Shown here: piece after piece, positions 42,991 through 54,734 of the stretch
How positions within the stretch are numbered: the first letter of the stretch is position 1
Layout of the letters: every line of letters begins with the position of its first letter
Origin: Paraspadella gotoi
Taxonomy: Eukaryota; Chaetognatha
Direction: 5' to 3'
Length of the DNA: 64,000 bases
Assembly (NCBI GenBank): GCA_051294375.1
Contig: JBJCIZ010000631.1
Location: forward strand, 82,665 to 146,664
Notes under the pieces: model-generated
The model's database searches: none
What the model was told of the DNA's origin: nothing
The model's input: only the letters and a program-made list of their open reading frames with translations
Translations under genes and position numbers: made by a program

Positions 42991-45060
42991 GAAATATCGT
43001 AGTCCCATCCAAAGGCCAATCCCGATGCTGAACAGGATCATACAAAAACTAAGCACGGATCCACCAGCACACTATGCTTGGGCACCCAGAGTAGAAGGAT
43101 AGGATTACGGCCTTCACTCACTAGCACCACACACTTACAGTAATGCGAAAATCAACAAGGAAAATTTAATCATACCAAAGACTAGACAAGCAAAGTGACG
43201 TCAAGGTAAAATAGTGAAAAAATGTGCAAAATATCAACTGATGGGACAAAGATACAATGAAACCCTCCGTCAGCAAGAGATAACGCTTACGCAGTTGACT
43301 GAACACCTGGAGAAATCCCGATAACAACATTGACGTGATGCATACTGGCACCCAGACATCGGGAATTACCAATTATGCACACTAGAAAAGATGTAGACAT
43401 ACAAAGAGTACATAATAAGCAATCTCTGCCTATACGTGGCAAATACCAGCTAAAGCCGGAGCTGATGCAGCATCAATATGTAAAAGCTCTTATCGGAGAT
43501 GGAAAAGAGTTTTTTCTAGCTTCATGGGGCCTACCTTGAAGTCAAACCATTTGACGGTGCCACCCAACTCAAATGGCGCAGCAATGACCTTCGATCTCAA
43601 AGACTGGCTAGCACGGAACACGTCGGGTAAGACATTGTATTGGTAGGTAATACGAAAAGTGATACGTAACTAGGGTTGATAAGAGACGACAGAATATGAG
43701 GCGAAAATTACACGTAACAAGAAAATATCACTACTAATGGACCCTTCTGAGAGAGCGCAAGGCCTGTTGAAAGATCAACCAAAATAAGTGGCTTGACAGT
43801 TGCCACAAAACCTAAAATGCTTCTCCTTAAATGCCACTCGCCGATTATTGGATGGAAAGGACAGATCATGTAGGCCACAATAAAGATACAATTCGGGAAG
43901 CGCTACCAAGAGATCCCACGTCCGTATCCAGTAATACCATCGAAGAGTGCAGAATTGATTACATTAAAAGAGAGACCTCAGTACTCCCGGCTAACAAGAG
44001 AGAACTTTAATTTCGTGCAGAGAGCCTGACAGACAGGTGGAAAGATAAGTTTCGAGGAAAGGTCGAGTCTCCAAACTTAGCTGAACATATCACGTCATAT
44101 ACATATGACTATTAAATGCGCCAATCACCAGAACAAGATCCTTAACCCGTAACGAACCACATGGAAATCCTAGTATGGCATATGGAGACTGGTGCTCTTC
44201 ACACGAGGCGTGACTCCGAATCATCAAAATACAGTGAATCGGTGCTCTCCTGCATCTAACGGGCACAATAAGGTCAACCGATTTAGGCTCTTGGTCCCGC
44301 GATCAGAGAATGCATTGGAGAAAGGAAGCACAAAACGGAAATCAATTACATCGTCCTTCTGTTGCTGGTAAAAATATGAGATATCACATAGACCGCGCCT
44401 AAAACTGCAGTAGCAGGCAAAGTGGGGCACTTAGGAAATGCAGGGCAAGCGACGAATCATGAAAAGAAAAACATGTAAAAATAAAAAAAACACTACGTAA
44501 ACAATAAAAAATTAGAGATAAAACTTATAGCAAAAACAAAAATATATATATATAAAAGACACATATAGTAGAAACAAAAAACGAAATAGAAAACAAGAGA
44601 AAAAAACATAAAAAAACACAAAATCCACATGTTTGGTGTTGTTCCGGCCTACACAACAGAACAACGGGTAAGAGAAACTAAATAATAATATACCAGCATC
44701 CCAGGCGACCCGAGAGCAACGTGAAGACCGAACGACTCATTAACTAATACAATCAGCTCGAGATGCCACTCACCATGCCCACATGCATGACGTCGAGACG
44801 TATTACGCGAGATAGAATTGAGACCACGTTGGCGGCCCTTCGTCTGTCTGGGGAGGGGGGACGCATCACCGAGATGTAAATTGACGCAACGCGGATGGAA
44901 CAGACGAAGAAGGATCTAAGGAATTGAGGATTTCCGGAAGTGGAATGATGATTCGTGGGAATGATTCGGAACGGGGACTTTTGGAAGCCTAGAGATCCCA
45001 GAAAAGCGCGATACGAATTCACGTTTCCCGGGAAGTGAGGAAAAGAAGCGCTTCCCAGAA
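42991..45060. other. Compositionally distinct segment, possible decayed element
   Basis: Two kilobases with balanced composition and no microsatellite, unlike its surroundings. No long frame is intact. Short plus-strand frames look codon-like: one with RYNETLRQQEITLTQLTEHL near 43,240-43,320, a possible coiled coil, and one of 54 codons at 43,375-43,539. Neither matches a family I recognise. A decayed retroelement or an inserted contig of other origin are both possible. Confidence 0.35.
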
Positions 45061-45303
45061 CGGAGGAAGGAGGATAGGATCTTCGCGTGACAGGGACCTC
45101 GGGATAACCCTTGGGCTTCGGTCTACTTGCTCATTATAATAGCGCTCTGTTTCCTGCTTTTGATTTCACTGTCCAAAAATTGACTCTCAGTTCATTGGAG
45201 TGAAACCGGTCTTTCTCCGGTTTGTTTATCGTTTCTGATAAATAAAATTCCTACGGGCTTTGATTCTTGCGCAGTATTGAAATCCTGTCGTGGCTTACTT
45301 AAA
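45061..45303 (+). mobile_element. LTR-like segment with TATA, hairpin and AATAAA
   Basis: In order: ATTATAATA (45,133), a hairpin AAACCGG/CCGGTTT just before 45,220, AATAAA (45,241), and TGGTATC (45,304), which could be the start of a tRNA primer-binding site. This order fits U3-R-U5-PBS of an LTR retrotransposon. No second LTR is visible and the PBS match is only seven bases. Confidence 0.28.
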
Positions 45304-46740
45304 TGGTATCTAGGGTTCGGTCGGTCGGGTAAGTCGGGGAAATGAGTTTAGCCTCAAAATCGAGGGAAGACAGTCAACTTGGGAATACGAGAGTAATGTT
45401 TCAGGAAATAAGGTGAAAAAAGTTTTTAGAGTAGTCAGTTCGGGATCACAAAGGGGCTAAGGATTTCGAGAGATAAAGATTTTAGCTTAAATAGTATGCG
45501 GTATAACAGTGGTGGAGACTCTGTGATGAAGTAGAAATTTGTCTTTGACTAATTGGTTAGGTTGGATTCAGGAGGATGAAGTGCTGGACGAAAGTACATG
45601 GGAAACTAGGAAAACGTTGACCCTAAAAATTTTTTAAAGATTATCTCGGTCATTGATTCGGGGTTTTGGAAATGAGGATTGGAAAGCAAGGAACAAAAGA
45701 CAGGCTGTCGTACCGCCTCTGGGTAAAAGGAAAATACTCAGATCGGTCACAAATTATGTCGAGTGAGATCGGGGCCTAAACGGGTCGGTGTCAAAAGGAG
45801 TGTTTTTTGTTACGTCGTTTTGGTAGCTAAACATCCTAAAAATTTATGATTTTTTTTCAATAGAAATAGTAACCACGAGTTTACCGTCTTTATACATACT
45901 GTTTCCTCGTCCAATTTTTGGGTATATTCACTCGACGGTACTACAAAGACACGGTCTCGCGGTTTTCGGTTTGCTTCCTCAAGCAGTTGCTCCGGTAGGG
46001 CTGTCTGTTCTTATTTCTTTTTTATCAGAAGGCACCAAAAGTTGTTATGCTTCGTCTTACTTTTTTTTTTTGTTCTTTTCGTTTGTTTTTTTTTCACAAA
46101 TTTTGTTTTTGTTGCGTGAGAAAAAAGGTGTATACATTTTACCAAATGCGGCAAAAAAAATGTAAGTTTAGTTTGTGAAGATTTATCATGGGGTTAGGTG
46201 TGCCTTTGAGTATTTGTTGTTTTGGTGCTTTTTAATAAAAAAAATTATATTGAGTGGATTAGCGAGAAAAAAATCGCGAGGTTACACTACGAAAAAAAAA
46301 AGCTATTAGTTTTGAAGAAAAAGAACAATAGTCGAATCATGCCTAACAATAATTCAAGACGGTATATAACTCTCGCTAATGTCTAGATGACCACCTCGGA
46401 AATCCACAATATTTTTTAGTTATACTATAATGAATTTTTTTTAAAACGTTTTGCAGATTCAATATTTCTTTTTAACTCGACGAGTCATTGTTTTAACACT
46501 AATTCTGGCATAATTTCTTTGCCTAAACACATGTCAGAGCCAGTAATGAGATTTTTCACAAAACTTGCACATCGATTATAATTTTTATCAATGCCTCTCG
46601 CATCATTCTTTTTTACACGTCTGCATTATCACATTTCTCATATTTTTCGCTAACGGTCACTTAATTTTTTACTAAAGTCTAAATCCACATATTTGTTCTC
46701 GAATTTAGCATCATTAAGTTTAACTAGGATTGTCTTATGG
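45304..46740. other. Low-copy region with one chromodomain-like peptide
   Basis: No intact gene. A plus-strand frame at about 45,530-45,629 reads TNWLGWIQEDEVLDESTWET, followed by RKTL, resembling the C-terminal half of a chromodomain (W-GY...E--TWEP--NL). It ends in TAA and lacks the N-terminal strands. The rest is T-rich DNA with poly-T/poly-A tracts (46,060-46,320). Confidence 0.35.
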
Positions 46741-47840
46741 CACTGCATTTTTTTTAACTTGCATATTTTTTCAACTTGGCATCAATTTTTTTCACACTTG
46801 CATAATTTCTGTCAACTTGCATAAATTTCAACTTGCATAAGTTTTTTAACGTTTGCTAATAATTTTTTTTCCCAACTTGCATTAAATTTTTTCAACTAGG
46901 GTGGCATAATTTTTTCAACTTGCATAATTTTTTCAACTTGCATAATTGGTGGTTCAAGGGCTGCCAGACATAATTGGTCTCTATCAATAACCACAACGTA
47001 TGCATAAATCTAATATAATTTATAACCTATCGCACCTATTTTTTCAACTTGGCAATAATTTTTTCACACCTGCGATAATTTTTTCAACTGTTGCAACTAA
47101 TTATTTTTTTAAACTTGCCAGTTAATTTTTTCAACTTGCATAATTTTTATTTTTATTATACCAATTGACTGACACGTAGGAGCATAATTAACATTTTCAA
47201 CTGCAACATTGAATAACTTATTTAATACCCTTTGGCTCAGGAAAAAACCACCAGGTCATGACATAATAACTTTTTTCAACTTGACAATATCTGAATAAAA
47301 TGTTACCTCTTCAACTCTGCATATTAACATTTTTGTGCCATGAGGAGAGATTGCTTTTGCAATAATGTATATTTTTTCTTCAAAGAACTCGGAGTAATGC
47401 CTGCATAACTATTTTTCGAAGACGTTGCATTAATTATTTTCACGTTGCAATAATTTTTTGTTCAATGTTGCTATAATTGTTTTTCTTTTCCCGATGACAG
47501 TAATATACACACTTTAAGGGCACATACATATAGCTTGCTTATACAATAGCTTAAATAGGTTCTTATTTTGGCTCCCAATTTGCATACATTTTTTCACATA
47601 TCTTTGCCAGACCAATGTTTTTCAAGGACTAGCATAAAATTGTTTTGGTCAACATCTTGACATAATTTTTTTAAACTGTGCATACCATTTTTTCAACTTG
47701 CATAATTTTTTCACTTGCATATTTTTTTCCAAATCTTGGCCGGTATTTTTTTCAACTTGCGAAGATATTTTTTTTCTAACTTGCATAATTTTTTCAACCT
47801 TGATAATTTTTTTTAAAATTTGTATCACAATTTTTTCAAA
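46741..47840 (+). repeat. Degenerate TTTTTTCAACTTGCATAA minisatellite
   Basis: Dozens of imperfect units of 16-18 bp. Cleanest at 46,870-46,950 and 47,690-47,790; broken elsewhere by unrelated insertions (for example 46,945-47,035 and 47,160-47,290). Related to the 39,869-40,120 array. Confidence 0.85.
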
Positions 47841-47879
47841 TGGTAATTAATTCAATTAATTAAAACATTAATAGTTAGT

Positions 47880-48510
47880 AATCTATAATAAAAAATTGCT
47901 TCTTAAAAGCAATTAGGGATCGACGATGCCTGCTTTTGACTGCACTCGAATATATCTCAAACATATTTAGATATGGAAGCAGGCGGAAAATTTATATGTA
48001 CTGAACCCCAAGGAGTATTGAGATAGCAAATAGATAACGTGATACTTTTACTTGCACTCGTTTCTGAGGGCGATAGATGACCAATGGGATTTGACTAAAG
48101 CGGAGTGTATTAACCAAATGATAGGAGTTGTTGGATCGTAGCCAGTTATTTGGAATTTCTATATCATTCATTGAATTCTCGAATGATAACTCATTCATTG
48201 ATGTTGATGATAGTAACTGGTATCATTGATCGGCCAATTGATAAATCATAACATATAACCTGCGATCGATAGCTCAAATTCATTGATGCCGGATGACTGT
48301 TACCATTCACTTGACGCGATGAGTTTAATTAGAAGGAGAGAAAGGAGATAAGAGAGAGACGATGAGAATGAGGGATGTCATCAGAGGAGAGTATGATTTG
48401 AGAGATGAAATCAATAGACGAGCAACACTATAAAATATTAATAAAACATATGTTTCTCTTACGAGAATAGTTTCCAAAAAAAAATAAATCCACGAAAATC
48501 TCGGAAATAT
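47880..48510 (-). repeat. Composite dispersed repeat, inverted, decayed
   Basis: On the minus strand: core CCGAGATTTTCGTGG (plus coordinates 48,490-48,504), a GA/CT tract relic (48,335-48,410), decayed ATCGCATCAATGAATG-type units (48,180-48,330), and the tail words GATCCCTAATTGCTTTTAAG near 47,900-47,925. Confidence 0.65.
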
Positions 48511-50081
48511 TTGGGATTTTTTGTATGTAAGAAAAAGTGGCGTGATAACGATAAAAATTGTTTTATTAGAGTGAGTGATTAATGCAATGATGCAATTTTG
48601 AATTAGATATACAATTAACTATTTTTTTTTTCAGGCATTTTTATTCTAGAGGATTTTTTATGTGTTTCCATAAAGTGAAAACTAAGATTACCTAGTTAGG
48701 TCTTTGTAAGATTTCGAGATTTCATTAAGATTTGCGTTAGAATAAAAAAATAAAAGAAAAAAACTAATGTTCAACAATTTGAGGTTGAAAAACCTCTATT
48801 TTTTTTTGGCATATTTATTTTGAAAATGGAAATGGAGTATTTGAGATGAGAATAAAAGGATTTGTTATTGTGGAGAGGAAATATTTTGTAAAAATAAAAA
48901 AAGTAAAGGGGGCGTATCTATATAGAAAGGAATAAGTATTTAGAAGGAAGAGAATATGAAATAATAATAAGGCTTAAAAAGAATGTAATAATTTTTTTCC
49001 AATTAAGGAGAAATTTAGAAAGCCGCAAGAAAAATGCAAGAAGGCCGAATGTCGCGGGTTATAGACTAAGTGAGAGGAGGAGACGAAGAGACTGTAGAGA
49101 AAGGAAGCTTTCAATATAGAATATCGGAACCGACTAACGAGAATTCTCAGTAGGCTTAAAAACGATTTTAAACACACAAACGGATTAAAGAATAACACTA
49201 GTTTTAAATAATTGTGATTAGTAAAACGTTAACGCACTCTCGATCGTGTTATTAACCTATTCATCGTCCCGCAATTACTTCAAACAATATAAAGAATTCA
49301 TAACGGGGTCGAGGTGACAAGCACAAAAAAAAGAAATATGAGAGAAAAACAAAAAAAAGAAGAAAAAAAATTGATTAAAAAAACAAAGGAAAAAAAAAAA
49401 AAAAAAAAAAAAGATAGAATACTGTTTGTGAGGCAGCAGAGCAAGAATATAAGCCAGAAAAAAAAAAATGGTTTGGGTGGTAGTCCGGAAGAAGGGAATG
49501 AATTAATATAAAAATATATCAAGGAAAATTAGGCGAAGCCCAGGAAGGAGGAGTTATACGGGTTTCTCGTGAGGAAGGGTGATGAAGACGCATGTGGGAG
49601 ATTGCTCATTACAACTATGAATAGGGGAGGGAGTGGGGGCAGGGGTCGGGTTCTTATTATTAAAATGCAGAGTTGCAGCAGGAAAAGGGTTCATGAGATA
49701 ACAAGTGATAGTGCAGCAGAGCACCTGTGTTCTGGGTAGTGGAAGTATAAACTAGGAATAGAAAGTAGGATAAAGGACACTGAGAGAAGAAAGAAGAAGC
49801 TAGTGGAAAGTACAGGGGGAGGAGAGAGAGAGGTCCCGCCGGTACTTCGTGTTACTTAAAATCACAAGGACCACACTAGACCCCGCACTAGCTGCCTTAC
49901 GATGTATACGAACCGACGATATCCAACCTAGAGTCGTTCTCGGTGCTTGTGACGTACGGTGGTGAAAAAAAAAAACAAAGTGAATAATGTTTTTTTTTTT
50001 TGCTGTAAAAAGCGTGCGGTGTGAGGGGAGCGAGTCAAGGAGGGTGGGTGTAGTGGTGAGGAGGAGAGCGGAGAGAGAGGA
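48511..50081. other. AT-rich then purine-rich region, no recognised gene
   Basis: The stretch 48,511-49,310 is AT-rich and non-repetitive. A long A/G tract lies at 49,315-49,420, where the Lys-rich or Phe/Leu-rich frames are its translations. The stretch 49,540-50,081 is G/A-rich, ending in a GAGAGAGAGG run at the gap. Confidence 0.4.
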
Positions 50082-50106
50082 NNNNNNNNNNNNNNNNNNN
50101 NNNNNN
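50082..50106. other. Assembly gap (25 N)
   Basis: The sequence on its right repeats 42,225-42,480. Confidence 1.
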
Positions 50107-50780
50107 ATGCAGGCAATGTCACATGTACATCAACTTGTGTGACAGGCAATTGCGCGGATTAATATAAATAATATAATAAGTATCTTGTAAAAGTGATGGA
50201 GGCCTTAAACCACCAAAGCCTGTCCAAAGTCAGGGGCGAGATAGCTTATTTATTAAATGAATGGATAATTTTTATATTGGTTGTACCAATTTCATAAAAT
50301 TCAGCTCCTTGTATTTTGATGCTAGTGCGGAGTACAATAAGTATTCCCCGATCTAATACTTAAGGGAGTGGTCTTTTCATACAATTGAAACATTCTTTGA
50401 AATATTTTCCACTTCATTGATAGGAAAGCCAGGTACTCTGGGAGTGAATAAAGGAGACTGTGAGAGAGTCTTGATTGAAAGCTTGCAGGGACCTGCTATG
50501 TCATTATCTTGTAAGAGTGATGGAGGCCTTAAACCACCAAAGCCTGTCCAAAGTCAGGGGCTAGATAGCTTATTTATTAAATGAATGGATAATTTTTATA
50601 TTGGTTGTACCAATTTCATATAATGAAAAAATATAACAATCTAAAATTTTATTCAAGATTAAAATTTTTTAAGATGAGGAAATAAAATTTATTTGAATAA
50701 GTAAAAAAAATATTTGGAAGTCAAAAATATCATAGTCGTTAAATGATTATTGTCAACTATATATTTTGTTAACAGAGATT
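50107..50780 (+). mobile_element. Dispersed CT-tract element, copy 3 with internal duplication
   Basis: Starts at ATGCAGGCAATGTCACATGT, inside the element. A 121-bp block (TATCTTGTAA to CAATTTCATA) is present at 50,181-50,301 and again at 50,505-50,625. The right part (50,628-50,760) matches 20,895-21,156 minus the hairpin insert and gives its empty site. Confidence 0.85.
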
Positions 50781-51000
50781 ATAATTTTTTGACCGTTATT
50801 ATTGAAAATAGTTTAGCTTTATAGCGACGAGTTTTCATTTCATACAATCAATATCAATCTCATTCATTTTCAATAATATGCAAAAAAAAGGTTTTCAACC
50901 TCATTTTGAACTAGATGAACAAAAGACTTCAGTCTTATTTCAATTGAAAAAAAAAGTTAATTGATGCTTAATCACACTCTAATAAAACAATTTTATTTTC
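50781..51000. other. AT-rich stretch, no gene
   Basis: Non-repetitive AT-rich sequence between two dispersed elements. Confidence 0.35.
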
Positions 51001-51139
51001 ATAACGCCACTTTTTTCCTAATACAAAATCCCAAATTTATTTCCGAGATTTTCGTGGATTTTTATTTTTTTCCTTCTAAAAACTTTTATTATTATTTTAT
51101 TATTCTCTCTATATTTCTCTCTCAATCAACTCTCTGTCG

Positions 51140-51217
<78 letters not shown>

Positions 51218-51530
51218 TTCTCTCTCTCTAATTAACTCATCGCGTCAATGAATGACTAGCATCGCATCAATGAATGACTATCATCGCATCAATGAATGAC
51301 TATCATCGCATCAATGAATGATTATCATCCGATTAATGAAGAACTATCATCACATCAATGAATGATTATCATCGCATCACTGAATGATTATCATCGCATC
51401 CATCATTTGGTTATCATCGCATCAATCCTTTGGTTATCATCGCATCAATATTTGGTTATCATCGCATCAATATTTGGTTATCATCAAAAGCAGGCTCGAT
51501 CCCTATTGCTTTTAAGATTTTTTGCTACGC
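51001..51530 (+). repeat. Composite dispersed repeat, most complete copy
   Basis: Core CCGAGATTTTCGTGG (51,043-51,057), AAACTTTTATTATT, CT microsatellite (about 51,137-51,229), a minisatellite of about 11 units of ATCATCGCATCAATGAATGA grading into TTTGGTTATCATCGCATC (51,236-51,485), and the tail AGGCTCGATCCCTATTGCTT ending near 51,530. The order core-CT-minisatellite-tail recurs in both orientations. Confidence 0.85.
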
Positions 51531-51719
51531 TTTACTACTGACGTACGTAACTATGGGTTAACTCTTAAATATTTTTGGTTAAAGCTTCGTTGACCACTTA
51601 TACGACCACCAAGAAGACGAAATCTAGTTGCAACTTCGATCCCGCCACTTCGCTCGGTGAGTAGGCGAGAGAGTTCATCTGCTGAAGTCTAAGAGCGCCA
51701 GAAAACTACTGCTTAGAAA

Positions 51720-51781
<62 letters not shown>

Positions 51782-52370
51782 AGATCGAGGGTTGCTAATT
51801 CTGAGTTGGCAAAACCCTCAGAAAAAAAAGATTTCTTATTTCTGATGCAGAAAGAAGAAAGATGAGTTTGATTAATGGAGCGGGAAAGAAGCAAAGAGAG
51901 AAGAGAAGGAAATCTGTGTTAGGACAATAAAAACAATAGCTTGAATAAAAAGGACCGACAGATCAGTAGGATTAAGAAGATAGAAAAAAAATGTAGAGGA
52001 AAGGAGAAGAATGAAATGGATGAAAGAAAAAAAAACAAAGAAACAATTAAATAAAAATAGTGAGAAAGAAAGACGGAAAGCAAAAAGTCAAGAATGAAAC
52101 GAAAATAAATAAAGATCCAATCAAAAAAAAATTTAAAAAAAGTTTATATCTAGTAAAAATGTATCCTTTAATTTAAAAAAAAAGTTTTATAAACTCTTGT
52201 TATTCAAACAATAACTAATATATCAAATTATATGATTTAACTGAAATACAATGTCGATAGGTGGCGTGAACAAATCGAAGGAAAGAAAAAACCATTAACG
52301 AATAAGAAGAACCAAGCACTTTAAATTTTCTCTTCTCAGTTTTCGGAGATTATATAACGTTAAAAAAGAA
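51531..52370. other. Purine-rich stretch with GA microsatellite, no gene
   Basis: A GA run at 51,718-51,777 and A/G-rich sequence at 51,840-52,150. Nothing coding recognised. Confidence 0.5.
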
Positions 52371-52648
52371 ATGAAAAATCTTAAAAGCATAAGGATCGAG
52401 CCACCTTTTGATGGTAACCAAATATTGATGCGATGATAACCAAATAATTGACGTGCGATGATAACCAATATTGATGCGATGATAACAAAATGATTGATGG
52501 TGATGGATAATCAAATGATGATGCGATGATAGTCATTCATTGATATGATGATAATCATTCATTGATACGATGATAGTCATTCATTGATGCGTTCATTCAT
52601 TCATCTAAATAAAACAAAACAAATAGCGAGTATGAGTGAAAGAGAGGA

Positions 52649-52700
<52 letters not shown>

Positions 52701-52837
52701 CTGGACAGTTTTCCCGCACCGAAACGCGCATTATTATGTCTCTCGTCGTTTATATAAAGAATAATCAGAATTTTTAGGAAAAAAATCCACGAAAATCTCG
52801 GAATATGGCGATAATAAATTTTTAGAAGGAAAAAAAA

Positions 52838-52900
<63 letters not shown>

Positions 52901-52920
52901 AAAAAAGATTGTTCTTTTTT
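52371..52920 (-). repeat. Composite dispersed repeat, inverted copy
   Basis: Inverted relative of 51,001-51,530: tail AATCTTAAAAGCATAAGGAT (52,377), minisatellite units TGATGCGATGATAACCAA (52,425-52,600), GA tract (52,645-52,700), core CCACGAAAATCTCGG (52,787-52,801) and a second GA tract (52,836-52,900). With the plus copy it forms a loose inverted pair around 51,530-52,370. Confidence 0.82.
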
Positions 52921-53300
52921 AGGAAGAAACCAGACCGAGGTCAAATTTTAATATTTGCATATTTAATTAATTTTATAAATTAGTTATCACAACTCAAAAG
53001 TTAAAATAATAAAATAACACAAAAAAAATATTTTTTTTAATAAATTTAATAATAGTAGCAATTTTATCAGAATAACAAAAAAGTAATGTTTATTTACTAT
53101 ATCCTCTTATCAACTCCTATTTTAGATATAAATTTGGCCAATTAGTGGTGCCACAGCGCGTCAAAGTTTGCAATATAAATAACACAATTTTTTTTTATAA
53201 TGTGATGCATGCAGTTTAATATTTATTCGGCTAAAGTGCTGCATTTAACAGGTCACATAGCTGATTTATATGTGACAATGCATCATTATAAGTATTCTCC
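52921..53300. other. AT-rich stretch, no gene
   Basis: Non-repetitive AT-rich sequence. Confidence 0.35.
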
Positions 53301-53904
53301 TTTTTGCTAATGAATCCACAGAAAATCTCGGATGTAAATTTGGGATTTTGTATTGAGAAAAAGCAATAAATGGCGATAATAAGTTTTTAGAAGGAAAAAC
53401 ATAATATAATTTCTCAAAAAGAACGATCACGAAGAGAGAGAGAGAGAGCGCTGGAACAGTTCCGTTAACTCGTTACTCGTCGCCTAGTGACGGTGGGTGA
53501 AAAAAAAAGTGATAAAATTTTTTTTGTAAAAAAAAGAGATAGAGGAGAGAAGAGAGAGAGAGAAAGAGAGAAGAGATGAGAGAGAGAAGCGAAGCGTAAG
53601 GAATGTTCGCTTGACATTGTTTACTCGTTAACGGCCACGAATCAGGAAAGGGAAAAAGGCAATAAAAATGCTGATAATAAAAAGTTTTTAAGAAGGAAAA
53701 AAAAAGAGAAAAGAGAGAGAGAGAGAGAGAGAAGAAAAAGAAAAAACCGAATTTTCTTTCCAATTATATCTCAGATATAAATTTGGGATTTTGGTATTGA
53801 AAAAAAAAGCGTCAGAATAAATGGCGAAATAAAGTTTTTAGAAGGAAAAAAATAATCAGGAATTTTTCAGAAAAACGAACAGAGAAGAGAGAGACAGAAA
53901 AGAC

Positions 53905-53935
<31 letters not shown>

Positions 53936-54060
53936 CAGAAAGAGAAAAAGAGGAGACAGAAAAAGACAGAAAGAGACAGAAAGAAAGGAAAGCTGGAAGG
54001 CAAGCTGAACAGCATGCAGAAGCTGAACTCTTTTTTAAGGCTTCGGAAATAAAGCAGCAA
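53301..54060 (-). repeat. Inverted CT-tract element and modules
   Basis: On the minus strand this carries the modules seen at 41,541-42,200: core relative near 53,316, ATGGCGATAATAA-TTTTTAGAA, GA tracts, ACTCGTCGCCTAGTGACGGT (53,473) with the GTGAAAAAAA block, and CTGAACAG near the right end. Three successive module copies are present. The Ser/Leu- and Phe-rich frames here are repeat translations. Confidence 0.8.
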
Positions 54061-54104
54061 CTGACAAATATAGTGTTTTTTTTTGTTTTTTTTTTTGTTT
54101 TTTT

Positions 54105-54351
54105 ATTAATACCACAAAACAGTATTACATATGCATTAAAACAGTAATAGTGGTAAAAGACTGGAGAAAACTAAACTTTGTATTTGAAAATTTTTCAATA
54201 AAACCAAAAGACGGCCTAACATTTAAAGGACTGGGAACAAGTAAAACTAAACTACATATTGAAATTCAATAAAAAACAAAAGACCCTAACGTTTTAAAAT
54301 TCATTAATAAATGTTATGAACTAATTCATAGAAACTATAAAAATAACGTTC
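54105..54351 (+). repeat. Direct repeat pair, right copy
   Basis: Matches 40,521-40,757 in order and orientation, with extra A/T insertions. Confidence 0.85.
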
Positions 54352-54591
54352 ATAGAACGTTTTAGAGGATCAATGTAAAAATCCATAAAACCGGAAAAAA
54401 CTAAAAAACGAAAAATGTCAAATGTCAAGAGAAGCAATAGTTTTTAATTTTAAATATTTGTATTTTTATTTTTTGATAATGCGTAAAATAAAAAGCAAAA
54501 AAATATGACAACAAAGACAAAAAACAAAAAATATAAAGCATAAAACGAAAAACAATTGTAAGTAAAACGTTCAAGATAATGCGTAAAAACA

Positions 54592-54691
54592 NNNNNNNNN
54601 NNNNNNNNNNNNNNNNNNNNNNNNNNNNNNNNNNNNNNNNNNNNNNNNNNNNNNNNNNNNNNNNNNNNNNNNNNNNNNNNNNNNNNNNNNN
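54592..54691. other. Assembly gap (100 N)
   Basis: Run of N just before satellite array II, so the array boundary is not visible. Confidence 1.
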
Positions 54692-54734
54692 AAGAAGAGA
54701 GAGTGATACTGTGTGTGTACTGCATAGTGAAGAG

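Noticed and set aside
42999-43060. Possible 5S rRNA-derived sequence on the minus strand (TCCCATCCAA and nearby words)
   Set aside because: Only a ten-base match is solid; the following bases lack the expected 5S order and internal promoter boxes.
46741-47840. A series of promoter-like TATA or AATAAA signals in the T-rich minisatellite
   Set aside because: Expected by chance from the AT-rich unit; no associated gene.
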